Positions 1-9,586 of a DNA stretch of 64,000 nt are shown one piece after another; position 1 is the first letter of the stretch, and each line of letters starts with the position of its first letter. Position numbers and translations under genes: made by a program. Under the pieces are notes generated by a model. The model saw only the letters and a list, made by a program, of their open reading frames with translations. It searched no databases and was not told where the DNA came from. The stretch spans positions 62,001 to 126,000 of the forward strand of contig NZ_FUZC01000004.1 in the NCBI RefSeq assembly GCF_900168115.1. The letters are read 5' to 3'. This DNA comes from Salegentibacter salinarum. GTDB taxonomy: Bacteria > Bacteroidota > Bacteroidia > Flavobacteriales > Flavobacteriaceae.

Positions 1-2
1 AA

Positions 3-878
3 GAAAAAGCACTGCAAAAACTAGGAATGGTAACTGATGCGGTTTGGACGGATTCAGATAAGGATTCCTGGCCAGAACTTTTTATAGTGGGCGAATGGAT
101 GCCCCTGACCCTACTTAAAAACAACCGGGGAATTCTTACCAATAAAACTAAAGAACTAGACCTGGACACAACGCAGGGATGGTGGAGTAGTATAGATGCA
201 GAGGATTATGACGGGGATGGGGATGTTGATTTTCTTCTGGGAAATGCTGGGCTTAATACACAACTGTTTGCCTCAAAAGCAGAACCTATGGTATATTACG
301 TCCAGGATTTTAATAAGGACGGGAATTTTGATCCAGTACTATCCTATTATATCGACGGAGAAAGTTATCCTCTTCCTAGTAGAGATGAAATGCTTGGACA
401 GGTAGCATCATTGCGCAAGAAATATACCTCTTATGATAAATATGCTAAAGCAACTATGGAAGATTTGCTTAAAGCAGGAAATGTTACAACTACATCGATT
501 CTGGAGATTAATGAGCTAAGATCATTGTACCTCAATAATCTTGGTGATGGTAATTTTAATTTGTCGCCTTTACCAGGGATGTCCCAGATATCCATGATAA
601 ATGCTTTTGCTTTTGACGATTTTACAGGGAACGGGGTTAGTGATATCGTAGCGGTAGGTAATTTTTCTCCCTATAGGGTGAATTTTGGAAAATCTGATGC
701 CTTAATGGGTGTTCTTTTAAATGTAATGGAAAATGAAGTTACCGTAGATAACCAGTTTTCGAATTTATGGCTAAGCGGTGATATTCGTGACGTCAGTATT
801 ATGGAATTTAATAGCGGGGCAAAAAGGATAATCCTCTCGCGGAATGACGACAAGGCAAGTCTCTATAAGTATAATTAG
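3..878 (+). CDS. FG-GAP/VCBS repeat protein, C-terminal part
   Basis: The reading frame is open from the left edge, so the start lies outside the window and only about 291 residues are visible. Several Asp-rich calcium-loop-like motifs are present (DSDKDSWPEL, DYDGDGDVDF, DFNKDGNFD, DDFTGNGVSD), spaced as in FG-GAP/VCBS beta-propeller blades. Large exported proteins of this kind (CRTAC1/ASPIC-UnbV-like) often precede SusC/SusD pairs in Bacteroidota, and a susC gene follows after about 300 bp. The protein is probably secreted or surface-exposed; a glycan- or protein-binding role is inference. The family is fairly sure, the function is not. Confidence 0.75.
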   Translation, partial: EKALQKLGMVTDAVWTDSDKDSWPELFIVGEWMPLTLLKNNRGILTNKTKELDLDTTQGWWSSIDAEDYDGDGDVDFLLGNAGLNTQLFASKAEPMVYYVQDFNKDGNFDPVLSYYIDGESYPLPSRDEMLGQVASLRKKYTSYDKYAKATMEDLLKAGNVTTTSILEINELRSLYLNNLGDGNFNLSPLPGMSQISMINAFAFDDFTGNGVSDIVAVGNFSPYRVNFGKSDALMGVLLNVMENEVTVDNQFSNLWLSGDIRDVSIMEFNSGAKRIILSRNDDKASLYKYN

Positions 879-1174
879 AGAAGGTAGTAAGTAAAAGACA
901 TTGCTGTTCGAAAAATTCGGGGAATTGGTTAAAACTGGCTTTTTTAATCAGTTATTACGAAAACGATTGATTAAAACCTCGTGTTGCAAATAGTTGAATA
1001 TAGATATTAAAATTTTAGAATGATTATTAATTAAAACAATTACGCCAATGAAATGAAATCACCAAAATCAAGTGAGTAAAAGAAAAAAATCAGAAAAAGA
1101 AAATTCATTCATTTAATTAACCAGAAACGCGACCGGAGATAAAATCAGGTACGTTTTGAAATTTAAATTTAAAT

Positions 1175-4100
1175 ATGAATAAACTACTAATACTATTTTT
1201 TTATTTACCATTTATTATCTCTCCGGAGGTAGTTTTTGCAACAGGAGATAGTCCGGGTGTAGAAACGCTAAACCGGGAAGAATTCGTTTCGGATTTAAAA
1301 CTTATAGATAATAATGAATTAGAACCACTGGAGCATTCCTCTAGAATAACACCCCCTGAGATACAACAGACCGTACGGGGTATCGTAACAGACCCAACCG
1401 GGATGCCAATACCCGGCGCCAATGTAATAGAGAAAGGAACTACAAATGGAGTAGTCACCGATTTTGATGGAAATTATGAAATTACCGTTGCTCCCGATGC
1501 TGTTTTAATTTTCTCCTATGTGGGTTTTTTGACTCAGGAGATGAGTGTAGATGGACAATCTACTTTGGAAGTAGAACTTCAGGAGGATCAGGCTCAATTG
1601 GATGAGGTTGTCGTCGTCGGATATGGCACCCAAAAAAGAGAAAATATAGTTGGATCAGTTGCCACGGTGGGTGGTGAAGAAATCCAAAAATCTGCAAACC
1701 TAAATGTCTCTAATGCGCTAACAGGTAGGATTCCAGGAGTGGTTGCTACTCAAGGTAGTGGTGAACCAGGCTATGATGGCTCTAATATTCGAATTCGAGG
1801 AACCAATACGTTGGGGGATAGTAGCCCATTAGTTGTAATTGACGGTATTCCTGCCAGAGCTGGCGGGTTTGAGCGATTAAACCCGGCGGATATTGCTGAT
1901 ATTTCGGTTCTTAAAGATGCTTCTGGAGCTATATATGGAGCTAGAGCAGCAAATGGTGTTATTTTAGTGACAACTAAAAGGGGAAGAGAAGGCAAGGCTC
2001 AATTGTCCTATAATTATAATATGGGCTTTACACAACCTACAGTAATTCCAGATTTAGCTGACGCCGTCCAATACGCTGAAATGAGAAATGATCTGGAAGT
2101 TTATAAACTCCCGGTTAATGAATGGGAATCTGCAAGTAGTGCTTTTCAATCATCCGGCGTATATACCCGCCCTGACGGAAATGAAGTGCTAGCACCCTTT
2201 ACTCCGGAAGAATTTGAACTCTTTCGAAGCGGAGAAGATCCATGGAATTATCCCAACACGGACTGGTTCGGAGAAACCCTAAAAGATTGGTCTACCCAGC
2301 AAAAACATAATTTACAAATTAGTGGAGGAAGTGAGGATGTCAATCTAATTGCCTCGATTGATTATCAGGATCAAGATGCATTTTATAAAAATTCGGCGAC
2401 AAATTATCAACAATACGGAATCCGTGTTAATATGGACGCTGAAATAAGTGATTATATCAGTACCCAAATTGGTGTATTAGGTAGAGAGGAAGATAGAAAT
2501 TATCCCACTCAGGCTGCCTCAGATATTTTCCGGATGCTAATGAGAGGAAGTCCGGTATCTAATGCCTATTGGCCGAATGGATTGCCGGGTCCTGATATAG
2601 AGAATGGACAAAACCCTGTAGTAATTACAACAGATCAAACCGGATATGACCGGGATAAAAGATACTATTTTCAGACCAATGGAAAGGTTGTAATTGAAGC
2701 CCCCTGGGTAGAAGGACTTAAATTTACGGGTACCGCTGCTGTAGATAAATACGTTAGACAGAATAAAACTTGGCAAACGCCATGGTATTTGTATACGTGG
2801 CAAGGGGATTATGAGGATGATGGGGAAACTCCTGCATTAATAAGAGGCCAAAGAGGGCCAGCGGAGCCAAACTTAAATCAGGGAAATGAAGATCAGTTGA
2901 ATATCCTATTAGGCGGAGTTTTAAGTTATGACAGAGATTTTGGGGACCACGAGATTAACCTTCTAGCAGGGGTAAACCGTGAAACTATTAAAAATGAGAC
3001 TTTCGGTGCTTTCCGAAGGTATTTCCTATCAAACTCAGTCGATCAAATGTTCGCCGGAGGAAGAGAGGAACTCAACAATTCTGGAAGCGCTTGGGAGCGA
3101 GCAAGGCTAAATTATTTTGGTAGAGTAGGGTATAATTATAAACAGAAATACCTAGCTGAATTCTTGTGGAGATATGATGGTTCCTATATGTTTCCAGCAG
3201 ATAACCGCTATGGATTTTTTCCTGGTTTTATGCTCGGATGGCGTATCTCTGAAGAAAATTTCTGGAAAGACAATATTTCTGTTGTAAACTTTTTGAAATT
3301 AAGGGGATCCTGGGGTCAAATGGGGAATGATAATGTATACTATGATGACGTGCTTCAGGAGTACCAATACTTTGCCACTTATGGATTAGGATCCTATGTT
3401 GCTGGAGGAGCTGTAAATCAAACCCTATTCGAAAGTAGAGTTCCTAATCCGCTAATTACATGGGAGGTTGCTAATAACTATAACCTGGGACTGGATGGTC
3501 AAATGTTTGAGGGAGCGATTAATTTTGAATTTGATGTATTTCTTAACAAACGTTCTAATATTCTTTGGAGACGAAACGCCTCTATTCCCCAATCAGCTGG
3601 GATGACGCTTCCAGCAGAAAATATTGGAGAAATTGAAAACAGAGGATTTGATTTTAATATTGGACACAGCGGTAAAGCCGGAGAAGTTACCTATAATGTA
3701 AATGTTAATGGAGGATATGCCAAAAACAAGATTATATTCTGGGATGAGGCACCGGGGGCACCAGAGTGGCAACGTACAACCGGAAGAACAATAAACTCTG
3801 GTTTGTATTATATCTATGATGGTGTTTTTGTAGATGAGGAAGAGATAGCTAATAATAATCTTGACTACAGTGATATTACTAATACCATCAGACCGGGGGA
3901 TATGAAGTACCTGGATTATGACGGAGATGGTGCTATTACACCGGATGACAGGGTTCGTCGGGATAAAAATACCACTCCAACTTTCCAGGGGGGGCTTAAT
4001 TTTGGAGCCCAATATAAGGGCTTTGATCTTTCCGTACTTTTTCAGGGTGCCGCTGGAGGAGAAATAAGAGTTGGTACTGATGAGGCCGGGTCCATTGGTA

Positions 4101-4441
4101 ATTACTTGGAAGAACATTATGATAACCGTTGGACCGTAGAGAACCCAAGTTCCGTGCATCCTCGTATTACCGATCGTGGGGATCAGTATTATTCTTATAA
4201 TAATACCTACTGGCTTCAAAGTACAGACTATATCCGTTTAAAAAATGTAGAACTGGGATATACACTTCCAGTAGAAATTGGAAAAAAGATTGGAATGAGC
4301 AGTCTAAGGGTATACACAAGCGGTTTTAACCTCATTACATGGAGTGGCATGACTGCCTATGATCCCGAAGTGACCAATTCCATTGGCCATTATTATCCAC
4401 AATCTCGAATTTTGAATTTAGGGGTAGCAGTAACTTTTTAA
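1175..4441 (+). CDS. SusC/RagA-family TonB-linked outer-membrane transporter
   Basis: A 1088-residue outer-membrane transporter that would import oligosaccharides with its SusD lid, energised by TonB. A signal peptide covers about residues 1-22. A carboxypeptidase-D-regulatory-like domain follows at about 65-145 (GIVTDPTGMPIPGANV), then the TonB-box/plug start (LDEVVVVGYGTQKRENIVGS), a plug ending near IYGARAANGVILVTTKRG, and a long 22-strand-type barrel ending in VAVTF. The DYDGDGAITPDDR motif near residue 925 is typical of the family. There is no N-terminal STN domain, so anti-sigma signalling is not indicated. It is followed 13 bp later by susD. Substrate is unknown. Confidence 0.96.
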   Translation: MNKLLILFFYLPFIISPEVVFATGDSPGVETLNREEFVSDLKLIDNNELEPLEHSSRITPPEIQQTVRGIVTDPTGMPIPGANVIEKGTTNGVVTDFDGNYEITVAPDAVLIFSYVGFLTQEMSVDGQSTLEVELQEDQAQLDEVVVVGYGTQKRENIVGSVATVGGEEIQKSANLNVSNALTGRIPGVVATQGSGEPGYDGSNIRIRGTNTLGDSSPLVVIDGIPARAGGFERLNPADIADISVLKDASGAIYGARAANGVILVTTKRGREGKAQLSYNYNMGFTQPTVIPDLADAVQYAEMRNDLEVYKLPVNEWESASSAFQSSGVYTRPDGNEVLAPFTPEEFELFRSGEDPWNYPNTDWFGETLKDWSTQQKHNLQISGGSEDVNLIASIDYQDQDAFYKNSATNYQQYGIRVNMDAEISDYISTQIGVLGREEDRNYPTQAASDIFRMLMRGSPVSNAYWPNGLPGPDIENGQNPVVITTDQTGYDRDKRYYFQTNGKVVIEAPWVEGLKFTGTAAVDKYVRQNKTWQTPWYLYTWQGDYEDDGETPALIRGQRGPAEPNLNQGNEDQLNILLGGVLSYDRDFGDHEINLLAGVNRETIKNETFGAFRRYFLSNSVDQMFAGGREELNNSGSAWERARLNYFGRVGYNYKQKYLAEFLWRYDGSYMFPADNRYGFFPGFMLGWRISEENFWKDNISVVNFLKLRGSWGQMGNDNVYYDDVLQEYQYFATYGLGSYVAGGAVNQTLFESRVPNPLITWEVANNYNLGLDGQMFEGAINFEFDVFLNKRSNILWRRNASIPQSAGMTLPAENIGEIENRGFDFNIGHSGKAGEVTYNVNVNGGYAKNKIIFWDEAPGAPEWQRTTGRTINSGLYYIYDGVFVDEEEIANNNLDYSDITNTIRPGDMKYLDYDGDGAITPDDRVRRDKNTTPTFQGGLNFGAQYKGFDLSVLFQGAAGGEIRVGTDEAGSIGNYLEEHYDNRWTVENPSSVHPRITDRGDQYYSYNNTYWLQSTDYIRLKNVELGYTLPVEIGKKIGMSSLRVYTSGFNLITWSGMTAYDPEVTNSIGHYYPQSRILNLGVAVTF

Positions 4442-4454
4442 ATATTCTCGAAAT

Positions 4455-6326
4455 ATGAAAAATTATAGAATGAAAAATATAGGATATTACCTGCTCTTAC
4501 TTTTTGCAGTAGTAGGTTGCAATGACGATTTTGTAGATACCCAACCTTTGGATGAATTTTCGCAGTCTGATGTTTGGGTAGATGCAGCCCTGGCAGAGGC
4601 CTTTGTACTGGAAATTTACAATGGATTAGGACAGGGAGGATTTGATGAACAAATGATGGCTTCACTATCCGACGAAGCTTTGTTTACACACCCTGGTAGA
4701 GGAATTAATACGATTACCGAATCCCGCTCCGGTCCTGCCGATAGAGGATTTATTAATTATACTTATAACTGGGGGGACTTATATGGTCGGATTCGTGCTA
4801 CTAATATTGCCCTAGAAAATTTGGAAGAGCCTGGTTTTGATGATTCAGATATGGCTGATCGGCTTAGAGGAGAAGCCCTCTTTTTACGGGCGTATTACTA
4901 CCATAATCTTTTAAGGATGCATGGAGGAGTACCTATAGTTGACAAAGTTTATACACTAGATTCCGAAGACCTGGAGATTCCGAGAAATACATTCGAAGAA
5001 ACTGTCGAATTTATTGTTTCGGATTTAGACAATGCCAAACCTTTACTGGAAGGTTTAAATGTAGATGGAAGGGCTAGTATGGAAGCGGCTCTTGCCCTTA
5101 AAGCTAGAGTGTTATTATACGCGGCGAGCGATCTTCACCATATTCCAACAGCCAGTGTTAACTCGTCTGATATTGCTGGTTATTCTAATCCAGAATATCT
5201 TGGTTATGTAACTGGAAATCAACAAGATCGATGGAGAAGAGCACAAGCTGCAGCGAAAGAGGTTGTGGATCTAAATAGAGGATATAGACTAGACCTTATC
5301 GAACCTGTATCTGCGGAAGAAGGGGAAGAAAACTATATGGCACTCTCCCTTGGTGGAGGAAGTGTTATGGCAGATCCAGCGGCAGCTACAGAATTGCTTT
5401 TTGCACGTTATTTTGTAGCAGCAAAAAATGAATCGGGACAGCAAATAGGTCTCTTTAATGGTCCAAATGGATATCATAATTGGGCGGGAAATGCTCCTAC
5501 TCAGAACTTGGTGGACAACTATGAACTGATAGATGGTAATGAGTTTAACTGGAACAATTCGGAACATGCCAATAATCCCTATGATAATCGGGATCCACGG
5601 TTCTATGCTACTGTTTTATATGATGGCGCTGATTGGAAACCCCGAACTGCAGATGTTGCAGGTAGTGATCCCTTTGATCAGATCCAAACCGGGACTTATG
5701 AAGTAAAGTCCGGTACCGGTGAAACCATAACTCATAATGGTTTAGATACACGGAATAGTGCCATAGAAGACTGGAATGGAACCCATACTGGTTATTATGT
5801 ACGAAAATTTACAGATCCCGATCCTGCCATCGTCGACCAGAATGTTCGTCAGCAGATTCCTTTTCCCTTTCTTAAATATACCGAAGCTGCACTAAATTAT
5901 GTTGAAGCATCTCTCGAGCTAGGGGAAGAAGATATAGCTAAAGAATGGCTTAATAAAATTCGTTTCAGAGCAGGTATGCCAGCGATTACTGCATCCGGAC
6001 AAAACTTGAAGGAGCAATACAGACAGGAACGTCTGGTGGAGTTGGTGTATGAGGAGCATCGTTTTCATGATGCCCGAAGATGGATGATCGCTCCCCAGAC
6101 CCTTGGAGAACAGGTACGAATTATCGATGTTGAAGGTTTTCTTAAACCGGGGGCCAATATTGAGGTATATAGATATGATCCCTCCAGTTATGATTATGAA
6201 TATGAAGTCAGAGATCTCTCACCTGGAATAGAAAACCGTGAATGGCTAGATAAGATGTATTTCATAGCAATTCCCAGAGATGAAATGAACAGAAATGATC
6301 AGTTGGTCCAAAACCCTGGACATTAA
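4455..6326 (+). CDS. SusD/RagB-family glycan-binding lipoprotein
   Basis: A surface lipoprotein that caps the SusC barrel and binds the incoming glycan. The N-terminus is a lipoprotein signal ending in a lipobox-like VVGC; translation may instead begin at the Met five codons further in. Family hallmarks are visible: DTQPLDEFSQSDVW near the N-terminus, EALFLRAYYYHNLLRMHGGVP in the TPR-like region, ALALKARVLLYA, and the C-terminal YRQERLVELVYEEHRFHDARRW. The 623-residue length is normal for the family. It is transcribed with the upstream susC. A large hairpin lies just after the stop and may set its expression relative to the next gene. Confidence 0.96.
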   Translation: MKNYRMKNIGYYLLLLFAVVGCNDDFVDTQPLDEFSQSDVWVDAALAEAFVLEIYNGLGQGGFDEQMMASLSDEALFTHPGRGINTITESRSGPADRGFINYTYNWGDLYGRIRATNIALENLEEPGFDDSDMADRLRGEALFLRAYYYHNLLRMHGGVPIVDKVYTLDSEDLEIPRNTFEETVEFIVSDLDNAKPLLEGLNVDGRASMEAALALKARVLLYAASDLHHIPTASVNSSDIAGYSNPEYLGYVTGNQQDRWRRAQAAAKEVVDLNRGYRLDLIEPVSAEEGEENYMALSLGGGSVMADPAAATELLFARYFVAAKNESGQQIGLFNGPNGYHNWAGNAPTQNLVDNYELIDGNEFNWNNSEHANNPYDNRDPRFYATVLYDGADWKPRTADVAGSDPFDQIQTGTYEVKSGTGETITHNGLDTRNSAIEDWNGTHTGYYVRKFTDPDPAIVDQNVRQQIPFPFLKYTEAALNYVEASLELGEEDIAKEWLNKIRFRAGMPAITASGQNLKEQYRQERLVELVYEEHRFHDARRWMIAPQTLGEQVRIIDVEGFLKPGANIEVYRYDPSSYDYEYEVRDLSPGIENREWLDKMYFIAIPRDEMNRNDQLVQNPGH

Positions 6327-6344
6327 TTCCGGATAATTTATGGA

Positions 6345-6395
6345 AAATGTCGGGAAAGTAAGATTTTATACACATAAAATCTATTCCCGGCATTT
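6345..6395 (+). promoter_or_regulatory. Large intergenic hairpin between susD and the DUF1080 gene
   Basis: An outer stem pairs AAATGTCGGGAA (6345-6356) with TTCCCGGCATTT (6384-6395), with a single G-U wobble. An inner perfect stem pairs AGATTTTA (6361-6368) with TAAAATCT (6375-6382). No T-run follows the outer stem, so it is not a classic intrinsic terminator. An mRNA-stabilising or partial-attenuation role at the susCD boundary is inference. Confidence 0.65.
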
Positions 6396-6427
6396 CAATT
6401 ATACATTAATTAATTTAAGAGAGTTAA

Positions 6428-7114
6428 ATGAAAAATTATATAGCAATTTTTGCGCTATCCTTTTTAATATTTTCCTGCAAAGGTCAGGAAGAGAAAGAAT
6501 CGAGAACCTTTAGTTTGTTTAATGGGCAAGACCTTTCCGGTTGGCATGTTGATGTTCCTGATATGGATAAGAATTCAAATGCACCGAATCCTTTTATAAT
6601 TAGAGATGGGATGCTGGTAAGTCTTGGAACTCCCCAGGGGCATCTGATTACAGATGCTGAATATAAAAATTATAGACTGGATGTGGATTACCGTTTTCCT
6701 GGAGAACCCGGAAACTGCGGGGTACTGGTGCACGCTTCTACTCCACGTGCTTTATATGAGATGTTTCCTCAATCCATAGAAGTGCAAATGATGCATAAGA
6801 ATGCAGGAGATTTCTGGTGTATCGTGGAGAACGTTGAGGTTCCTAATATGGAAGAACGCCGGGGACCTAAAGAAGACTGGGGGATCACCGAAGGTAAGGA
6901 GCGCAGAGTAAAGAATCTTACGGATGATTCTGAGAATCCTTTAGGGGAGTGGAACAATATGGTCATTGAATGCCGTGATGATACTATTAAAGTTTGGGTG
7001 AATGGCGACCTTGTCAATGAAGGTTTTAATCTAACTACAAAAAGTGGTCATATCGCACTCCAGGCAGAAGGTGCTGAAGTTGAATTCAAAAAATTAAAAC
7101 TTACAAATTTATAG
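6428..7114 (+). CDS. DUF1080 (3-keto-disaccharide hydrolase-like) lipoprotein
   Basis: A 228-residue exported protein whose signal ends in IFSCKG, a lipobox, so it is probably anchored in the periplasm or outer membrane. The family signature SLFNGQDLSGWHVD opens the domain, and the fold is the concanavalin-like jelly roll of DUF1080 (PF06439). Further family positions are GNCGVLVHAS, EVQMMHKNAGDFW, GEWNNMVIECRDDTIKVWVNG and the end HIALQAEG-VEFKKLKL. Some members act on 3-keto-glycosides. The downstream Gfo/Idh oxidoreductase fits a pathway in which a sugar is oxidised at C3 and the glycosidic bond is then cleaved. Substrate is unknown. Confidence 0.85.
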   Translation: MKNYIAIFALSFLIFSCKGQEEKESRTFSLFNGQDLSGWHVDVPDMDKNSNAPNPFIIRDGMLVSLGTPQGHLITDAEYKNYRLDVDYRFPGEPGNCGVLVHASTPRALYEMFPQSIEVQMMHKNAGDFWCIVENVEVPNMEERRGPKEDWGITEGKERRVKNLTDDSENPLGEWNNMVIECRDDTIKVWVNGDLVNEGFNLTTKSGHIALQAEGAEVEFKKLKLTNL

Positions 7115-7155
7115 CGTGAGCAAGCGATATTTAAACTTTAATTAGAATATAAAAT

Positions 7156-8136
7156 ATGAATTTTAAAAATAGGCTGATAATTATACTACTCGTGTTTTCT
7201 GTAACGGAGGGATTTTCTCAACAGCAAGAACTAGAAAATTACACCCAGGAAATAGCAGGTTCAGACTTGATTATTGAAATGGTAGCTATCCCTTCCGGAA
7301 CATTTACAATGGGCAGCCCTGAGAAAGAAGAAAATCGTTTAGAGGATGAAGGTCCTGCCAACAAAGTAAAAATAGATGCCTTTTGGATGTCTAAATATGA
7401 AATTACCTGGGAATTATACAATTTATTTGTGAACAGGGCCATAGATAAAGTACAATCTTCTAAAGCCTCTGATGTTGATATAGATGTTGATGCCGTTTCG
7501 GGCGCTACTATTCCTTATGTTGATATGAGCCTGGGTATGGGGACTGGTGAAGATCTGCCGGTTGGTAATGTCACCCAATATGCAGCTTCTAAATTCTGTG
7601 AGTGGCTTTCAGCCAAAACTGGCCATTTTTATCGGCTTCCAACTGAAGCCGAATGGGAATATGCTGCCAGAGCAGGAACTACCACAGCTTTTCATTTCGG
7701 TAATAATGTAGACCTGCTGGAGAAATACGCCTGGTATTATAAGAATAGCGATGATTCTTATCAGAAGGTAGGTCAAAAAAAACCGAATCCTTGGGGACTT
7801 TATGATATGTATGGGAATGTAGCCGAATGGACCTTGGATCAATACCTACCTGAAGCTTATGGCAGCAGGGACTCCATCACTGATAATCCATTTGAAATAC
7901 CTGAAAAAGATTATCCACGATCTGTCAGGGGAGGCTCTTATTACGACGACGCGGAATTTCTTCGAAGCGCAGCACGTTTGGGATCAAGTGAGAACTGGAA
8001 AATGCGAGATCCCCAATTTCCTAAAAGCAAATGGTGGAATACAGATGCGCCCTATGTAGGATTTAGGATCATTAGGGTTCCAAATCCTCCGAAAACAACT
8101 GATTATGAAACTTTCTGGGGTCCTAGATCCCTTTAA
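7156..8136 (+). CDS. SUMF1/FGE-like (formylglycine-generating-enzyme family) exported protein
   Basis: A signal peptide (about residues 1-21, ending GFSQQ) precedes an FGE-sulfatase fold domain of about 290 residues. Motifs are VAIPSGTFTMGSPEKEENR, KYEITWELY, RLPTEAEWEYAARAG, NPWGLYDMYGNVAEW, VRGGSYYDDAEFLRSAARL and VGFRIIR. The active cysteine pair of true formylglycine-generating enzymes, normally just after RGGS, is missing: this segment reads YYDDAEFLRSAAR. The only cysteine seen in the mature domain is in KFCEW. Sulfatase activation is therefore unlikely, and no sulfatase gene is in view. The gene sits inside the sugar operon, so a carbohydrate-related role is plausible but unproven. Confidence 0.88.
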   Translation: MNFKNRLIIILLVFSVTEGFSQQQELENYTQEIAGSDLIIEMVAIPSGTFTMGSPEKEENRLEDEGPANKVKIDAFWMSKYEITWELYNLFVNRAIDKVQSSKASDVDIDVDAVSGATIPYVDMSLGMGTGEDLPVGNVTQYAASKFCEWLSAKTGHFYRLPTEAEWEYAARAGTTTAFHFGNNVDLLEKYAWYYKNSDDSYQKVGQKKPNPWGLYDMYGNVAEWTLDQYLPEAYGSRDSITDNPFEIPEKDYPRSVRGGSYYDDAEFLRSAARLGSSENWKMRDPQFPKSKWWNTDAPYVGFRIIRVPNPPKTTDYETFWGPRSL

Positions 8137-8153
8137 TCTTAAAATTAAAAATC

Positions 8154-9497
8154 ATGAATAATTCTAAAAATAAACACAAACCAATCTTGCAATCTTCTAG
8201 AAGAGATTTTTGTAAAAATACAGCCCTCTTTACAGCAGGAGTGATGTTACCCGGGATGAAAATGGATACTATGGCCAATGTTTTCAATAACAAAACCTTA
8301 AAGCTTGCTGTGGTAGGCTGCGGAGGTCGCGGTACTGGAGCGGCCAACCAAGCTTTGAAAGCAGATGAGAATGTTGAACTTGTGGCTATGGCTGATGCTT
8401 TCGAAGATAGGTTGAGTGGTAGCTTACAAAGCTTACAAAAAGAATTTGAGGGAAGTAAAAGAGTAAATGTCCAGGATAAACATCGATATGTAGGGTTTGA
8501 TGCATATAAAAAGGCAATAGACCAAGCCGATGTAGTTATCTTGGCCACACCACCTGGTTTCAGGCCGTATCACTTTGAATATGCTGTTAATGCGGGAAAA
8601 CACGTATTTATGGAAAAACCGGTGGCTACCGATGTACCAGGTATACGAAAAGTATTGGAAATGGCAAAAATTGCTAAAGAAAATAAGCTCAATGTAGTGG
8701 TAGGTTTGCAGCGACATTATCAGAACAATTATCTTGCCATTGCAGAGAAGATTAAACAGAATGAAGTGGGGAAAATACTTTCCGGTCAGGTGTACTGGAA
8801 CGGTGCCGGGGTTTGGGTAAATCCAAGGGAGTCGGGACAAAGTGAGATAGAATACCAAATGCGAAACTGGTACTATTTTAATTGGCTATGCGGAGATCAT
8901 ATCCTGGAACAACACATACATAATATTGATGTTGCTAACTGGTTTATTGGGGAGTATCCCGTTTCTGCTCAAGGTATGGGGGGGCGCTTGGTAAGGACAG
9001 GACCGGAACACGGGGAGATCTTTGACCATCATTTTGTAGAATTTAAGTATCCAAGTGGTGCGGTGATCTCCAGCCAGTGTCGCCATCAACCTGGAACGTG
9101 GACCAAAGTGGGTGAAGCATTCCAGGGCACCAAGGGTATCATTGACATGAACGACGCAGGAGCAGCCAATATCACAGATTTGGAAGGAAATAATATTTTT
9201 GAATATAGAAACCGCAGGGATCCCAATCCATATCAGGTAGAACACGACAAACTATTTGCTTCTATAAGAAATAAGGGAGTTATAAGTGATGCGGAAAACG
9301 GAGCTAAAAGTACTATGACCGCTATTATGGGAAGAATGGCAACATACTCAGGTCAAGTAATTAACTGGGAGGAAGCCTTAAAATCGGATCAAGTATTAAT
9401 GCCAAAAGAGGTAACTTGGGAATCTACCCCTCCAACAGTACCGGGAGAAGATGGATTATATCCGATCCCAACCCCCGGAAAAACAAAGGTGATATAA
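8154..9497 (+). CDS. Tat-exported Gfo/Idh/MocA-family oxidoreductase
   Basis: An NAD(P)-dependent sugar dehydrogenase-type protein of 447 residues. The N-terminus carries a twin-arginine signal (SRRDFCKN followed by ALFTAGVMLPG), indicating folded export with bound cofactor. The Rossmann motif is LAVVGCGGRGTGAA at about residue 45, and the family EKP motif occurs as HVFMEKPVATD. The central substrate domain includes CGDHILEQHIHNIDVANW, where His residues usually line the active site. Tat-exported members are common in Bacteroidota sugar loci and can oxidise sugar hydroxyls to keto sugars, which matches the DUF1080 gene upstream. It is the last gene of the operon and is followed by a hairpin. 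Confidence 0.9.
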   Translation: MNNSKNKHKPILQSSRRDFCKNTALFTAGVMLPGMKMDTMANVFNNKTLKLAVVGCGGRGTGAANQALKADENVELVAMADAFEDRLSGSLQSLQKEFEGSKRVNVQDKHRYVGFDAYKKAIDQADVVILATPPGFRPYHFEYAVNAGKHVFMEKPVATDVPGIRKVLEMAKIAKENKLNVVVGLQRHYQNNYLAIAEKIKQNEVGKILSGQVYWNGAGVWVNPRESGQSEIEYQMRNWYYFNWLCGDHILEQHIHNIDVANWFIGEYPVSAQGMGGRLVRTGPEHGEIFDHHFVEFKYPSGAVISSQCRHQPGTWTKVGEAFQGTKGIIDMNDAGAANITDLEGNNIFEYRNRRDPNPYQVEHDKLFASIRNKGVISDAENGAKSTMTAIMGRMATYSGQVINWEEALKSDQVLMPKEVTWESTPPTVPGEDGLYPIPTPGKTKVI

Positions 9498-9549
9498 ATA
9501 TTATGCTGGCAGTTTCTTATTTAACACAGATACTGTTTGTCTAATAAAA

Positions 9550-9586
9550 AATACGAGCATCGAGAAATTTTTTCTATGCTCGTATT
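9550..9586 (+). terminator. Hairpin terminator after the sugar operon
   Basis: A perfect 11-bp stem, AATACGAGCAT (9550-9560) with ATGCTCGTATT (9576-9586), encloses a 15-nt loop. It lies 52 bp after the stop of the Gfo/Idh gene. The downstream tract is only weakly T-rich (ATCTTTAAAA), so termination efficiency is uncertain. Confidence 0.6.

Noticed and set aside
3593-4219. Long minus-strand open frame of 208 codons inside susC
   Set aside because: It lies antisense to a full-length, motif-rich SusC gene and reads as low-information Ile/Ser-rich sequence with no domain; it is a shadow of the coding strand.
4438-4665. Minus-strand open frame over the susC-susD junction
   Set aside because: It is antisense to two certain genes and has no motif.
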